From contig NZ_QBDT01000001.1 of assembly GCF_004124325.1 (NCBI RefSeq), positions 1,922,001-1,986,000 of the forward strand: a stretch of 64,000 nt of DNA, written 5' to 3'. The notes under the pieces were generated by a model, which was not told the DNA's origin, did no database searches, and saw only the letters and a program-made list of their open reading frames with translations. The number at the start of each line of letters is the position of its first letter. Within the stretch, counting starts at the first letter, position 1. Positions 48,968-58,037 of the stretch are shown in pieces. The position numbers and the translations under genes are program-made. Origin of the DNA: Streptomyces sp. L2 (GTDB taxonomy: Bacteria; Actinomycetota; Actinomycetes; Streptomycetales; Streptomycetaceae).

Positions 48968-50452
48968 TTACGCGCCGAGCCTCGCCAGCGCCGCGTCGAT
49001 CCGGGCCAGGGTCTTCTCCTTGCCCAGGACTTCGAGGGACTCGAAGAGGGGGAGGCCGACCGTGCGGCCGGTGACGGCTACGCGGACGGGGGCCTGGGCC
49101 TTGCCGAGCTTGAGGCCGTGGGTCTCGCCGGCGGCCAGGACGGCCTGCTTGAGGGACTCCGGGGAGGTCCAGTCGGCCGACTCCAGGTTCTCCCGGGCCG
49201 TGCGGAGCAGGGCGTCGCTGCCCTCCTTCATCGCCTTCGTCCACGACGCCTCGTCGAAGACGGGCTCGGGCAGGAACAGGAAGTCGACGTTGTCCGTGAT
49301 CTCGGAGAGGACCTTCAGACGGGTCTGCGCGTGCGGGGCGATGGCCTGCCACTTGGCCTCGTCGAAGTCCTCCGGCGCCCAGGGGGCGAAGGGGGCCGCC
49401 AGCCACGGCGCGCAGCGGTCGGTGAAGTCCTTCACCGGCAGCATGCGGATGTGGTCGGCGTTGATCGCCTCGCACTTCTTCAGGTCGAAGCGCGCCGGGT
49501 TGGGGTTCACGTCGGCGATGTCGAAGGCCGCGACCATCTCCTCGACCGTGAAGATGTCCTGGTCGGCGGAGAGGGACCAGCCGAGGAGCGAGAGGTAGTT
49601 GAGCAGGCCCTCGGGCAGGAAGCCGCGCTCGCGGTAGAGGTTGAGGGACGCCTGCGGGTCGCGCTTGGACAGCTTCTTGTTGCCCTCGCCCATCACGTAC
49701 GGCAGGTGGCCGAAGACCGGGGTCGTCCTGGCGATGCCCAGCTCGGTCAGCGCCTTGTAGAGGGCGATCTGACGCGGGGTGGAGGAGAGCAGGTCCTCGC
49801 CGCGCAGGACGTGCGTGATCTCCATCAGGGCGTCGTCGACCGGGTTGACCAGCGTGTACAGCGGGGCGCCGTTGGCGCGGACGATGCCGTAGTCCGGGAC
49901 GTTCTCCGGGAGGTAGGTGATGTCGCCGCGGACCAGGTCCGTGAAGGTGATCGCCTCGTCGGGCATCCGGAAGCGGACGATCGGGGTGCGGCCCTGCGCC
50001 TTGTACTCCTCGGCCTGCGCCTCGGTGAGGTCGCGGCAGTGGCCGTCGTAGCCGGACGGCTTGCCGGCGGCGCGGGCGGCCTCGCGGCGGGTGTCCAGCT
50101 CCTCCTGGGAGCAGTAGCAGTGGTAGGCGTGGCCGGCGGCGAGGAGCTTCTCGGCGACGTCCTTGTAGAGGTCCATGCGCTGCGACTGGCGGTACGGCGC
50201 GTACGGGCCGCCGACCTCGGGGCCCTCGTCCCAGTCGAAGCCCAGCCAGCGCATCGAGTCGAGCAGCTGGTCGTAGGACTCCTCGGAGTCGCGGGCCGCG
50301 TCGGTGTCCTCGATGCGGAAGACCAGAGTGCCCTGGTGGTGCCGGGCGAACGCCCAGTTGAACAGGGCGGTGCGGACCAGGCCCACATGGGGGTTACCGG
50401 TGGGCGAGGGGCAGAAACGGACGCGTACGGGAGTGCCGGGTGCGCTAGCCAC
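48968..50452 (-). CDS. gltX: Glutamyl-tRNA synthetase
   Basis: 494 residues, class I. HIGH-type motif [22 protein letters not shown] near the N terminus; GYDGHCRDL and the KMSKS-type [12 protein letters not shown] near 250; anticodon-binding domain to the C terminus. It charges tRNA-Glu, three genes of which are in the window. In bacteria without GlnRS the same enzyme also loads tRNA-Gln for GatCAB amidation; Streptomyces are of that type. GTG at 50452 overlaps the preceding fumarylacetoacetase-family gene by 8 bp. Its last ~63 codons recur in decayed form at 45821. Confidence 0.97.
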   Translation of the reverse strand: MASAPGTPVRVRFCPSPTGNPHVGLVRTALFNWAFARHHQGTLVFRIEDTDAARDSEESYDQLLDSMRWLGFDWDEGPEVGGPYAPYRQSQRMDLYKDVAEKLLAAGHAYHCYCSQEELDTRREAARAAGKPSGYDGHCRDLTEAQAEEYKAQGRTPIVRFRMPDEAITFTDLVRGDITYLPENVPDYGIVRANGAPLYTLVNPVDDALMEITHVLRGEDLLSSTPRQIALYKALTELGIARTTPVFGHLPYVMGEGNKKLSKRDPQASLNLYRERGFLPEGLLNYLSLLGWSLSADQDIFTVEEMVAAFDIADVNPNPARFDLKKCEAINADHIRMLPVKDFTDRCAPWLAAPFAPWAPEDFDEAKWQAIAPHAQTRLKVLSEITDNVDFLFLPEPVFDEASWTKAMKEGSDALLRTARENLESADWTSPESLKQAVLAAGETHGLKLGKAQAPVRVAVTGRTVGLPLFESLEVLGKEKTLARIDAALARLGA

Positions 50453-51230
50453 GCTTGACAACCTTGTTGGTGAGAGTGCCGATGCCTTCGATGGTGACGG
50501 CGACCTCGTCGCCGACGTGCAGGGGGCCGACTCCGGCCGGGGTGCCCGTGAGGATCACGTCGCCGGGGAGCAGCGTCATGGCCTCGGAGATGTTGACGAT
50601 CAGGTCCTCGATCGGGTGGAGCATGTCGCTCGTGCGGCCGAGTTGGCGCTGTTCGCCGTTGACGGTGAGCTGGAGGGTCGCGTCGTTCGCCGCGGCGAGG
50701 CCGAGGCCCGTCTCCACCCAGGGGCCGAGGGGGCAGGAGGTGTCGAAGCCCTTGGCCCGCGCCCACTGCTTCTCGCGCCGCTGCACGTCGCGGGCGGTGA
50801 CGTCGTTGGCGCAGGTGTAGCCGAAGATCACGTCCTTGACGCGGTCGCGCGGGACCTCGCGGCACATGCGCCCGATGACCACGGCCAGCTCGGCCTCGTG
50901 GTGCAGTTCCTCGGAGAAGGACGGGTACTGGATGTCGTCGCCGGGGCCGATGACCGAGGTGGACGGCTTGAAGAAGGCGAACGGTGCGTCGGGCACCTCG
51001 TTCCCCAGCTCGCGCGCGTGTTCGGCGTAGTTGCGGCCGAACGCCACGACCTTGTTGGGGAGCACCGGCGGCAGCAGCCGTACCTTGCTCAGCGGGACCT
51101 TCGTGCCGGAGAGCTCGAAGTCCGCGAACGGGATGCCCTTGATGATGTTCAGGACGAGCTCGTCCGGCTGGTCGCCCTCGACCGCGCCGAAGGCGACGTT
51201 CCCGTCGATGGAGAACCTGGCGATGCGCAC
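50445..51230 (-). CDS. Fumarylacetoacetate hydrolase-family protein
   Basis: 261 residues. FAH-type metal-binding signature [15 protein letters not shown], then [59 protein letters not shown] and [20 protein letters not shown]. The family contains hydratases, decarboxylases and oxaloacetate tautomerases acting on 2-oxo acids; the substrate is not predictable here. GTG at 51230 follows AAGGA. Operon with gltX, as commonly seen in actinomycetes. Confidence 0.9.
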   Translation of the reverse strand: MRIARFSIDGNVAFGAVEGDQPDELVLNIIKGIPFADFELSGTKVPLSKVRLLPPVLPNKVVAFGRNYAEHARELGNEVPDAPFAFFKPSTSVIGPGDDIQYPSFSEELHHEAELAVVIGRMCREVPRDRVKDVIFGYTCANDVTARDVQRREKQWARAKGFDTSCPLGPWVETGLGLAAANDATLQLTVNGEQRQLGRTSDMLHPIEDLIVNISEAMTLLPGDVILTGTPAGVGPLHVGDEVAVTIEGIGTLTNKVVKRG

Positions 51231-51370
51231 GGGATCCTTGCGCCCCTTAACTGAGCTGGCTGGAGTCTGACGCTCCAGGCTAACGCGGCGGCGGGGCCGC
51301 GCCGTGCGCATTTACGGCCGGTCGGGGGCCCGCGCCCCGGCCGGCGCGGTCCGCCGGGCGGGGCGGACCG

Positions 51371-51446
51371 GGCGCACGCGCGACGTCCCCCGGGCGGCCG
51401 GCCCCGGCGCACGCGCGACGCGCCCCTGGCGGCCGGCCCGGGGCGC
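51371..51446 (-). terminator. Tandem 35-bp GC-rich repeats with hairpin
   Basis: ggcgcacgcgcgacg starts at 51371 and again at 51406, with similar GGCGGCCGGCCC sequence following each. Within the second copy GCGCCCC (51420-51426) and GGGGCGC (51440-51446) form a stem, a probable terminator for the minus-strand peptide gene that ends at 51475. Confidence 0.6.
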
Positions 51447-51474
51447 GTTGAGTGATCCGCCGCGGCGGTGCGTA

Positions 51475-51663
51475 CTACGGGGCGACGGAGGCCGTGGCGG
51501 GGGCTTCCACCAGGATGGTGCGACGGGGGTTGGCCGTCTGGGCCGGCAGGTCGACGGAGTGCTCCGGCAGTTCCGGCGCCATCAGTTCCTCGGCGTCCGC
51601 GAGGTGCGCCAGGGTGGTGCGACGGGGGTTGGCTATGTTGCGGAACATCATCGTCGTCTTCAC
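51475..51663 (-). CDS. Small peptide with two ANPRRT repeats, unknown function
   Basis: 62 residues. The only striking feature is an internal repeat: IANPRRTTLAHL near 10-21 and TANPRRTILVEA near 43-54, spaced exactly 33 codons; in DNA a 19-bp stretch (tggtgcgacgggggttggc) is identical at 51516-51534 and 51615-51633. The region between is acidic and Pro/Leu-rich. No signal peptide, Cys or membrane span, so export by the Sec route is not obvious. Precursor of a modified peptide or a short interaction protein are both conceivable, but no modification genes adjoin. Start GTG at 51663 has a weak binding site; ATGs at 51651 and 51648 are alternatives. Confidence 0.5.
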   Translation of the reverse strand: MKTTMMFRNIANPRRTTLAHLADAEELMAPELPEHSVDLPAQTANPRRTILVEAPATASVAP

Positions 51664-52232
51664 GGTTGTCGTAAGTCCTGTCCTGGTTCGCGGTGGGCAA
51701 ATGCGCCGCCCATGTAAAGCGTCAGGCTAGACACCGCCATTCCCCGCCCTGACAGGGACCCCCCTTGATCAGCGTGTGAGTTTCCTCACTTACTCAGGGG
51801 CAAAACGGTCAATCCCGGCTCGCAATTGACCCCAACGAAACGGACATTGGGCGACTGAAGCCCGCATTCCGCTCCTGATCATGGCGACTGGGACACCAGA
51901 GCCGGAACGACCGCGCGCAGGGATACGTCCGTTATGCCCCGGATCAGCCTCCACGCCCGGTGATTTCTCCCTCACAGCCCGTCACACAGGTCACAGCTCG
52001 GGGCACGGGCCTTGTTGGAGATCGGGCACTGTGCTGGAATTCCACGGACCGCCGCAGGATCGAGCCGGCGCGCAGGGGCGCAACGCAGCGCCGAGTGGCG
52101 GCGAGATGGGGGGAAACCTGCGCCGGTCACTCCAGACCACCCGGGGGGCGTTTTCAGGGCGCCCACCACAACGCCGACACCGTGTTCCTCCGTTCTCGCG
52201 GAGGAGCGCCTGGTCCAGAGGTTGCGACGCTA
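51664..52232. other. Divergent gap between peptide gene and first conservon
   Basis: 570 bp with no supported gene. A possible minus-strand promoter (CTGTCA, 18 bp, TCTAGC) ends near 51727, and GTGAG-n4-CTCAC lies at 51776-51789. The last 150 bp are rich in GC and read open in the conservon frame but lack a plausible start, so they were not included in cvnA. Confidence 0.35.
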
Positions 52233-55200
52233 GTGCAGGGACGTTTCAAGAGGGATGGCAGCGCTTCGGCGGAGCCGGAGCCGCATGGCGGGACTGGCCA
52301 AGGCAGCTCCACGCCCCAGCACGCCCAGAACCCGGGCCCGGCCCCTTCCGTAGAGGGCGGTGACCGCTCCGGGCGCCCCGGCGCGTCCGCTTCGCCGGGA
52401 TCCTCGGGTCCCGGGGGCACGTCCGGGACGGCGGCCCCCACGCCGGACGTGAAGCCCGTGCCGAGCGCCGGCTCGCGCCTGGCGCTGCGCAACTGGCGCA
52501 TCTCCACGCGCCTGGTGTCGCTGCTCGCGCTCCCCGTCGTCGCGGCGACCTCGCTCGGCGCGCTGCGCATCAGCGACTCCATGGACGAGATCCGGCAGCT
52601 CGACAACATGAAGCTGCTGACGGACATGACCAAGCAGGCCACCGAGCTGGCCCAGGCGCTCCAGGACGAGCGCGACGAGTCCGCCGGTCCCCTCTCCCAC
52701 GGCCTGACGACGACCGACTACACGGTCAAGGGCGCCCAGGAGAAGACCGACCGGACCGCGAAGAACTTCATCGACGCCTCCGAGGAGATCGACGCCGCCA
52801 GCAAGGACGGCAACCTCACGGGCGTCCGCGACAGCCTCGTCGGCGTGGTCGGGCAGATCAACCAGCTGCAGAAGATCCGCCACGACGCCTACCAGTCCAA
52901 GGGCAACTCGACCCAGACCATCGAGTCGTACCACCGGCTGATCACCCAGCTGATCGACCTCTCCCAGGACATGGCGGAGGCGTCCAGTAACCCGGAGATG
53001 ATCCAGCGCACGCGCGCCCTGGCGGCGTTCTCCACCGCCAAGGAGTACGCGTCGGTGCAGCGCGCGGTCCTCGCCGCGGCCCTGCCGACCACCAACACCA
53101 CGGTCGGCAAGCTCTCCCCGAACGACCGCCTCTACGGCGAGGCGGCGTACGAGAGCGAGAACTCCGAGCTGAAGATCTTCCGGCAGATCTACGCCAAGCA
53201 GGACCCCGACAGCCTGCTGAAGCCGATCGACGACAGCAACTCGACGATCAAGCCGGCCGACGAGTACGCCAAGCGTGCCCTCGGCGCCACGGACGGCCTC
53301 GACAGCCTGCCGAAGCGGTCGTACCGCGACTGGATGGACGACAGTTCCACCAAGATCGACCAGATGAAGAAGATCGAGCACTCGCTGCTTGAGGAGATGG
53401 AACAGAAGGCCCGCGAGCTGAAGAGCGCCTCGCAGCGCGAGGCGATCATCTCCGGCGCGCTGATCCTGCTCGTGCTCGGCGTCTCGCTCGTCGGCGCCTT
53501 CATCGTGGCCCGGTCCATGATCCGCTCGCTGCGCCGGCTCCAGGAGACCGCGACCAAGGTCGCCCAGGACCGCCTGCCCGAGCTGGTCAAGCAGCTGTCC
53601 GAGTCCGACCCGCAGGACGTCGACACCTCCGTCGAGTCCGTCGGTGTGCACTCCCGGGACGAGATCGGCCAGGTGGCCGCGGCCTTCGACGACGTGCACC
53701 GCGAGGCGGTCCGCCTCGCCGCCGAGCAGGCCCTGCTGCGGGGCAACGTCAACGCGATGTTCACGAACCTCTCGCGCCGCTCCCAGGGTCTGATCCAGCG
53801 CCAGCTGTCGCTGATCTCCGAACTGGAGTCCCGCGAGGCCGACCCGGACCAGCTGTCCTCCCTGTTCAAGCTCGACCACCTGGCCACCCGTATGCGCCGT
53901 AACGGTGAGAACCTGCTCGTCCTCGCGGGTGAGGAGCCCGGCCGCCGCTGGACCCGCCCGGTCCCGCTGGTCGACGTGCTCCGCGCCGCCGCGTCCGAGG
54001 TGGAGCAGTACGAGCGCATCGAACTGGCCTCCGTGCCGACCACCGAGGTCGCCGGCCGCGTCGTCAACGACCTCGTGCACCTGCTCGCCGAGCTGCTGGA
54101 GAACGCGACCTCGTTCTCCTCGCCGCAGACCAAGGTCAAGGTCACCGGTCACGCGCTGCCCGACGGCCGCGTGCTGATCGAGATCCACGACACCGGTATC
54201 GGCCTGTCCCCCGAGGACCTCGCCGCGATCAACGAGCGGCTCGCCTCGCCGCCCACCGTGGACGTGTCGGTCTCCCGCCGCATGGGTCTGTTCGTGGTCG
54301 GCCGGCTGTCCCAGCGGCACGGCATCCGCATCCAGCTGCGCCCGTCCGACTCCGGTGGCACGACCGCGCTGGTCATGCTGCCCGTGGACGTCGCCCAGGG
54401 CGGCAAGAAGCCCACTCCGGGCAAGCCCGGCGCGCCGTCGACCGGTGGTCCCGCCGCCGCGCAGGCCGCGGCCGGCGCCGCCGCGGCGCGGCGGAACAGC
54501 GGCGGCAACGGCGGTGCCCTCGGCGGCGCCCCGTCCGCCGGACGGCTCGCGGCCGGACCCGGCCCCCGCGGCCAGGTCGGCCCCGCCCAGGGTCCCCGGG
54601 CCGCGCTGCCCGGCGCGGGCCAGGGCGGCCGCCCCGGTGGTCCCGGTGGAGCGCGCGGCCCGCAGGGTCCGGGCGCGGGCCAGCAGGGTCGGCCGGCGCC
54701 CGCCGGAACCGGCGCGGGTCTCTTCGGCGGCCAGCCGGGTGCCCAGCAGGGCACGCAGTCGGCGGGCTCCTCCGGGCCCGACCTGTTCGGCGGCCGTACC
54801 CCGCAGCGCGGCACCAGCGGCGCCGACCAGGGCCGTCAGCCCCAGCTGCCGCCGCGCGGCGGACCGCGCGCCGAACTGCCGGGCGGCAACCAGCAGGACT
54901 GGAGCGACAGCGCCCAGCTGTCACGCGCCTCGCTGGACACCCCGCGCGGCCACGACGAGCGCGACCCGCAGCACACGGCACCCATGCCGCGCATCGACGA
55001 CCGGCAGGGCCCCGGCCAGACCGCCGAGATACCCCGCATCGACGCGCAGGGCCCGGCGGCCACCGGCGAGTTCCCCCGCCCGGACCTGACCGGCGCCAAC
55101 GGCTCGCACACCACGGGCCAGTTCGCGGCCCCCGGGACCGACGGCATGAGCGGCACCGGCCAGTTCCAGCGTCCGGGCGCCCCGCAGGGCCCGGCCGACT

Positions 55201-56165
55201 TCCAGCTGCCGGGCGACCCGAGCGCCACGGGTGAGTTCCAGCGCCCCGGCAACCCGAACCACACCGGCGAGTTCCAGCGCCCCGCCGGGCAGCAGGACAA
55301 CGGCTCGTTCGTCCGCTCCGACGTGTTCGGCACGCCGGCCCCCGGCCGCCAGGACGGCGGGCAGCACACCGGCCAGTTCGCGGCCCCCGCGGCCCCGCAG
55401 GGCTACGACGGCGGCTACGACGGCGGTTCCACCGGCCAGCACGCGCTGCCCGGCAGCCACGGGCCGGGGAACACCGGCCAGTTCGAGCGGCCGCAGCCAG
55501 GCGGCCCCTCGGACTTCGGTGCCCGGCAGCCCGGCGGCCCCGCCGACTTCGGCGCGCCGCGCCCGCCGGTCCCGCCGGTCCCGCAGCAGCAGCGTCCCGT
55601 GCGCCGTGAGCCCGACAACGGGGGCGCCGCGCAGCGGCCCGTTGAGGGGCGGGGGCCGGGTGACGGGTGGGCCCTGCCCCCGGCCTCGGGTCCCGGTGAC
55701 GGTCGTACCCCGCTGTACGACACGCTGGAGACGAACTGGTTCCACGGCGGACAGGGCGGCCAGGGCGGTCAGCCGGAGCGGCAGCAGGAGAGCACTCCCG
55801 CGCCGGTCCCGCAGGCACCGCAGGCCCCCGCTCCCAGCGCCGCTCCGGCGGCCCCGCAGCGTCCCGCGACCAGCTCCTGGCGCTCCTCCCCGAACGACGA
55901 CCTCGTCCGGCAGGCGGAACGCGTACGGCAGCCCGCCGCGGGCGGTGTCACCACCTCCGGTCTGCCGCGCCGGGTGCCCCGGGCGAACCTGGTCCCGGGC
56001 ACGGCACAGCAGCAACAGCACCAAGCAGGTCCGCAGGTCTCGCGTGCGCCCGACGACGTACGCGGCCGGCTGACCAATCTCCGTCGGGGCATCGCTCAGG
56101 GCCGGCAGGCCGGCGGCGGCCAGACCGGCAGCTACCCGAGCCCCACTCACCAGCAGGAGCGTTAG
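52233..56165 (+). CDS. cvnA: Conservon sensor histidine kinase-like protein CvnA, first copy
   Basis: 1310 residues. CvnA proteins are membrane sensors that in Streptomyces act with CvnB, C and D in a GTPase-linked signalling complex. A cytoplasmic N-terminal tail to about 90 is followed by TM1 (about 94-114), an extracytoplasmic nitrate/nitrite-sensor-like helical domain, TM2 (about 404-425) and HAMP, then helices with the conserved RRNGENLLVLAGEEPGRRW, and a HATPase domain: N box LHLLAELLENAT type, DTGIGLS, MGLFVVGRL. The normal phosphoacceptor His block is not recognised, typical of these proteins. The last 590 residues are low-complexity, with repeated TGxFxRP motifs, ending in GLPRRVPRANLV and DVRGRLTNLRRG. 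GTG start gives MQGRFKRDG. Confidence 0.93.
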   Translation: MQGRFKRDGSASAEPEPHGGTGQGSSTPQHAQNPGPAPSVEGGDRSGRPGASASPGSSGPGGTSGTAAPTPDVKPVPSAGSRLALRNWRISTRLVSLLALPVVAATSLGALRISDSMDEIRQLDNMKLLTDMTKQATELAQALQDERDESAGPLSHGLTTTDYTVKGAQEKTDRTAKNFIDASEEIDAASKDGNLTGVRDSLVGVVGQINQLQKIRHDAYQSKGNSTQTIESYHRLITQLIDLSQDMAEASSNPEMIQRTRALAAFSTAKEYASVQRAVLAAALPTTNTTVGKLSPNDRLYGEAAYESENSELKIFRQIYAKQDPDSLLKPIDDSNSTIKPADEYAKRALGATDGLDSLPKRSYRDWMDDSSTKIDQMKKIEHSLLEEMEQKARELKSASQREAIISGALILLVLGVSLVGAFIVARSMIRSLRRLQETATKVAQDRLPELVKQLSESDPQDVDTSVESVGVHSRDEIGQVAAAFDDVHREAVRLAAEQALLRGNVNAMFTNLSRRSQGLIQRQLSLISELESREADPDQLSSLFKLDHLATRMRRNGENLLVLAGEEPGRRWTRPVPLVDVLRAAASEVEQYERIELASVPTTEVAGRVVNDLVHLLAELLENATSFSSPQTKVKVTGHALPDGRVLIEIHDTGIGLSPEDLAAINERLASPPTVDVSVSRRMGLFVVGRLSQRHGIRIQLRPSDSGGTTALVMLPVDVAQGGKKPTPGKPGAPSTGGPAAAQAAAGAAAARRNSGGNGGALGGAPSAGRLAAGPGPRGQVGPAQGPRAALPGAGQGGRPGGPGGARGPQGPGAGQQGRPAPAGTGAGLFGGQPGAQQGTQSAGSSGPDLFGGRTPQRGTSGADQGRQPQLPPRGGPRAELPGGNQQDWSDSAQLSRASLDTPRGHDERDPQHTAPMPRIDDRQGPGQTAEIPRIDAQGPAATGEFPRPDLTGANGSHTTGQFAAPGTDGMSGTGQFQRPGAPQGPADFQLPGDPSATGEFQRPGNPNHTGEFQRPAGQQDNGSFVRSDVFGTPAPGRQDGGQHTGQFAAPAAPQGYDGGYDGGSTGQHALPGSHGPGNTGQFERPQPGGPSDFGARQPGGPADFGAPRPPVPPVPQQQRPVRREPDNGGAAQRPVEGRGPGDGWALPPASGPGDGRTPLYDTLETNWFHGGQGGQGGQPERQQESTPAPVPQAPQAPAPSAAPAAPQRPATSSWRSSPNDDLVRQAERVRQPAAGGVTTSGLPRRVPRANLVPGTAQQQQHQAGPQVSRAPDDVRGRLTNLRRGIAQGRQAGGGQTGSYPSPTHQQER
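55062..55494 (+). repeat. Array of TG(E/Q)FxRP repeats in the CvnA tail
   Basis: Seven to nine copies of a 7-residue motif are spread over about 144 residues: TGEFPRP, TGQFAAP, TGQFQRP, TGEFQRP (twice), TGQFAAP, TGQHALP and TGQFERP. Spacers are Gly/Pro/Asn-rich. The second conservon's CvnA lacks them and has Gln/Glu/Tyr-rich repeats at the same place. Confidence 0.85.
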
Positions 56166-56588
56166 TTGAGTCCGATGAGCCAGGCGGCACAGAACCTGAA
56201 CTGGTTGATCACCAACTTCGTGGACAACACCCCCGGGGTGTCCCACACCGTCGTCGTGTCCGCCGACGGTCTTCTGCTGGCGATGTCCGAAGGATTCCCG
56301 CGGGACCGTGCCGACCAGCTGGCGGCCGTCGCGTCCGGGCTCACCTCGCTGACGGCCGGGGCGTCCCGGATCTTCGAGGGCGGCAACGTGGCGCAGACGG
56401 TCGTCGAGATGGAGCGCGGGTTCCTCTTCCTGATGTCCGTCTCGGACGGGTCGTCCCTCGCGGTCCTGGCCCACCCTGAGTGCGACATCGGCCTCGTCGG
56501 CTATGAGATGGCACTGCTGGTCGACCGCGCGGGTGCGGTACTCACCCCGGACCTGCGCGCCGAACTCCAAGGCAGTCTGCTCCACTGA
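56166..56588 (+). CDS. cvnB: Conservon roadblock/LC7 protein CvnB, first copy
   Basis: 140 residues: MSPMSQAAQNLNWLITNFVDNTPGV, then SADGLLLAMSEGFPRDRADQLAAVASGL, the roadblock/LC7 fold found in MglB-like regulators of small GTPases. TTG start immediately after the cvnA stop with GGAG 6 bases upstream; ATG nine bases later is the alternative. Expected to bind CvnD. Confidence 0.93.
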   Translation: MSPMSQAAQNLNWLITNFVDNTPGVSHTVVVSADGLLLAMSEGFPRDRADQLAAVASGLTSLTAGASRIFEGGNVAQTVVEMERGFLFLMSVSDGSSLAVLAHPECDIGLVGYEMALLVDRAGAVLTPDLRAELQGSLLH

Positions 56589-56699
56589 TCGGCCCCGGCA
56601 CCACCTGTCTCACCAAACCACCGTCCGGCCGCCACAATCCCCCCACCGGCCCCGTCAGACGGCACGACTGACCTAACTGCTGTCCCGCCCGGAGGATTC

Positions 56700-57101
56700 A
56701 TGACCCCGCCGCCCACCGCCCATCATGATCCGTACGCGGAGCCGTACGGGGACGAGGGCGACCAGCCGCTGGTACGTCCCTACGCGATGACCGGCGGCCG
56801 GACGCGGCCCCGCTATCAGCTCGCCATCGAGGCGCTGATCAGCACCACGGCCGACCCGGCAGCGCTCATGGGCCTGCTCCCGGAGCACCAGCGCATCTGC
56901 CACCTGTGCCGGGAGGTCAAGTCGGTCGCGGAGGTCTCCGCGCTGCTGGCCATGCCGCTCGGTGTGGCCCGGATCCTGGTCGCCGACCTCGCCGAGGCCG
57001 GCCTGGTCGCCATCCACCAGCCGGGTGGCGACGAGAACAACGGCGGCGCTCCGGACGTGACGCTGCTCGAAAGGGTGCTCAGTGGACTTCGCAAGCTCTG
57101 A
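56700..57101 (+). CDS. cvnC: Conservon DUF742 protein CvnC, first copy
   Basis: 133 residues: VRPYAMTGGRTRPRYQLAIEAL, HQRICHLCREVKSVAEVSALLAMPLGVARILVADLAEAGLV, the DUF742 winged-helix-like pattern. ATG after GGAGG. Overlaps cvnD by 20 bp. It lies 111 bp after cvnB. Confidence 0.93.
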   Translation: MTPPPTAHHDPYAEPYGDEGDQPLVRPYAMTGGRTRPRYQLAIEALISTTADPAALMGLLPEHQRICHLCREVKSVAEVSALLAMPLGVARILVADLAEAGLVAIHQPGGDENNGGAPDVTLLERVLSGLRKL

Positions 57102-57657
57102 CGCGGGCCGGGCCACCACCTCCGCGAAGATCGTGGTGGCGGGCGGCTTCGGCGTGGGCAAGACCACGTTCGTCGGCGCCGTCTCGGAGATCAACCCGCT
57201 GCGCACAGAGGCCGTCATGACGTCCGCGTCGGCCGGCATCGACGACCTCACCCACACCGGCGACAAGACGACCACCACGGTCGCCATGGATTTCGGCCGC
57301 ATCACCCTCGACCAGGACCTCATCCTCTACCTGTTCGGCACCCCCGGACAGGACCGCTTCTGGTTCATGTGGGACGACCTCGTCCGCGGCGCCATCGGCG
57401 CCGTCGTCCTCGTCGACACCCGCCGCCTCGCCGACTGCTTCCCCGCCGTCGACTACTTCGAGAACAGCGGACTCCCCTTCGTGGTGGCGCTGAACGGCTT
57501 CGACGGACAGCAGCCGTACCAGCCGGAGGAGGTGCGCGAGGCCCTGCAGATCGGCCCCGACACCCCGATCATCACCACCGACGCCCGCCACCGCGCCGAC
57601 GCCAAGAGCGCGCTGATCACCCTGGTCGAACACGCCCTCATGGCGCGGCTGCGGTAG
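57082..57657 (+). CDS. cvnD: Conservon Ras-like GTPase CvnD, first copy
   Basis: 191 residues. P-loop GGFGVGKTTF at 21-30, LYLFGTPGQDRFWFMWDD (G3, switch II), VVALNGFD (NKxD-type Asn-Gly-Phe-Asp) and an SAx-like TTDARHRADAKSAL. GTG start overlaps cvnC. The DNA of its first two thirds is almost identical to the other cvnD. Confidence 0.95.
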   Translation: MDFASSDAGRATTSAKIVVAGGFGVGKTTFVGAVSEINPLRTEAVMTSASAGIDDLTHTGDKTTTTVAMDFGRITLDQDLILYLFGTPGQDRFWFMWDDLVRGAIGAVVLVDTRRLADCFPAVDYFENSGLPFVVALNGFDGQQPYQPEEVREALQIGPDTPIITTDARHRADAKSALITLVEHALMARLR

Positions 57658-57701
57658 CACGCGGAAGCGAGACGCGCTACGGCAGTTGTCGTAACCGCAA
57701 C

Positions 57702-57748
57702 GGAGCCGGCTGTGGCTTTTGACACGGTCGGCTCCGGTGTTCATAACG
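57702..57748 (+). promoter_or_regulatory. Promoter of the second conservon inside a hairpin
   Basis: TTGACA (57720-57725) and CATAAC (57743-57748) are spaced by exactly 17 bp, one of the best promoter matches in the window. The -35 lies in the loop of an inverted repeat CGGAGCCG (57702-57709)/CGGCTCCG (57730-57737) that may also end the first conservon transcript. The cvnA start is about 290 bp downstream, so the mRNA leader is long; it contains the hairpin GCTCTTCCA/TGGAAGAGC at 57884-57906. Confidence 0.65.
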
Positions 57749-58037
57749 TTTCGGCAGAGGAATCGGGTGGGGTGGCCACCGATCGCGTCCGATCAGTGCC
57801 GCTGCGCTCACATCCGGCCCGCCTTTTGCCGGGGCTCGCTCTTTATGACCGTTTTATCTGGGCCCTACAAGAGCGTCGCCCCGGCTCTTCCACTGTTTGG
57901 AAGAGCGCTGGATGACGTGCTGGAATGCCTGAACTGCCCAGTAGTCAAAGACGTACTCCTCAGTGGTCTTGGACGAACCGGGCTCTGAGAGACTGCGGCA
58001 CGACGTAGGTGCCGACCGCCGAGAGGTTGTTGGTCGA

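Noticed and set aside
37000..49000. Integrative element inserted at a tRNA
   Set aside because: No integrase, relaxase or replication gene and no visible copy of a tRNA 3' end in the interval; the fragments fit duplication and deletion better.
57712..57915. 67-codon ORF in the second conservon leader
   Set aside because: No binding site, overlaps the promoter start region and ends in a hairpin; no family resemblance.
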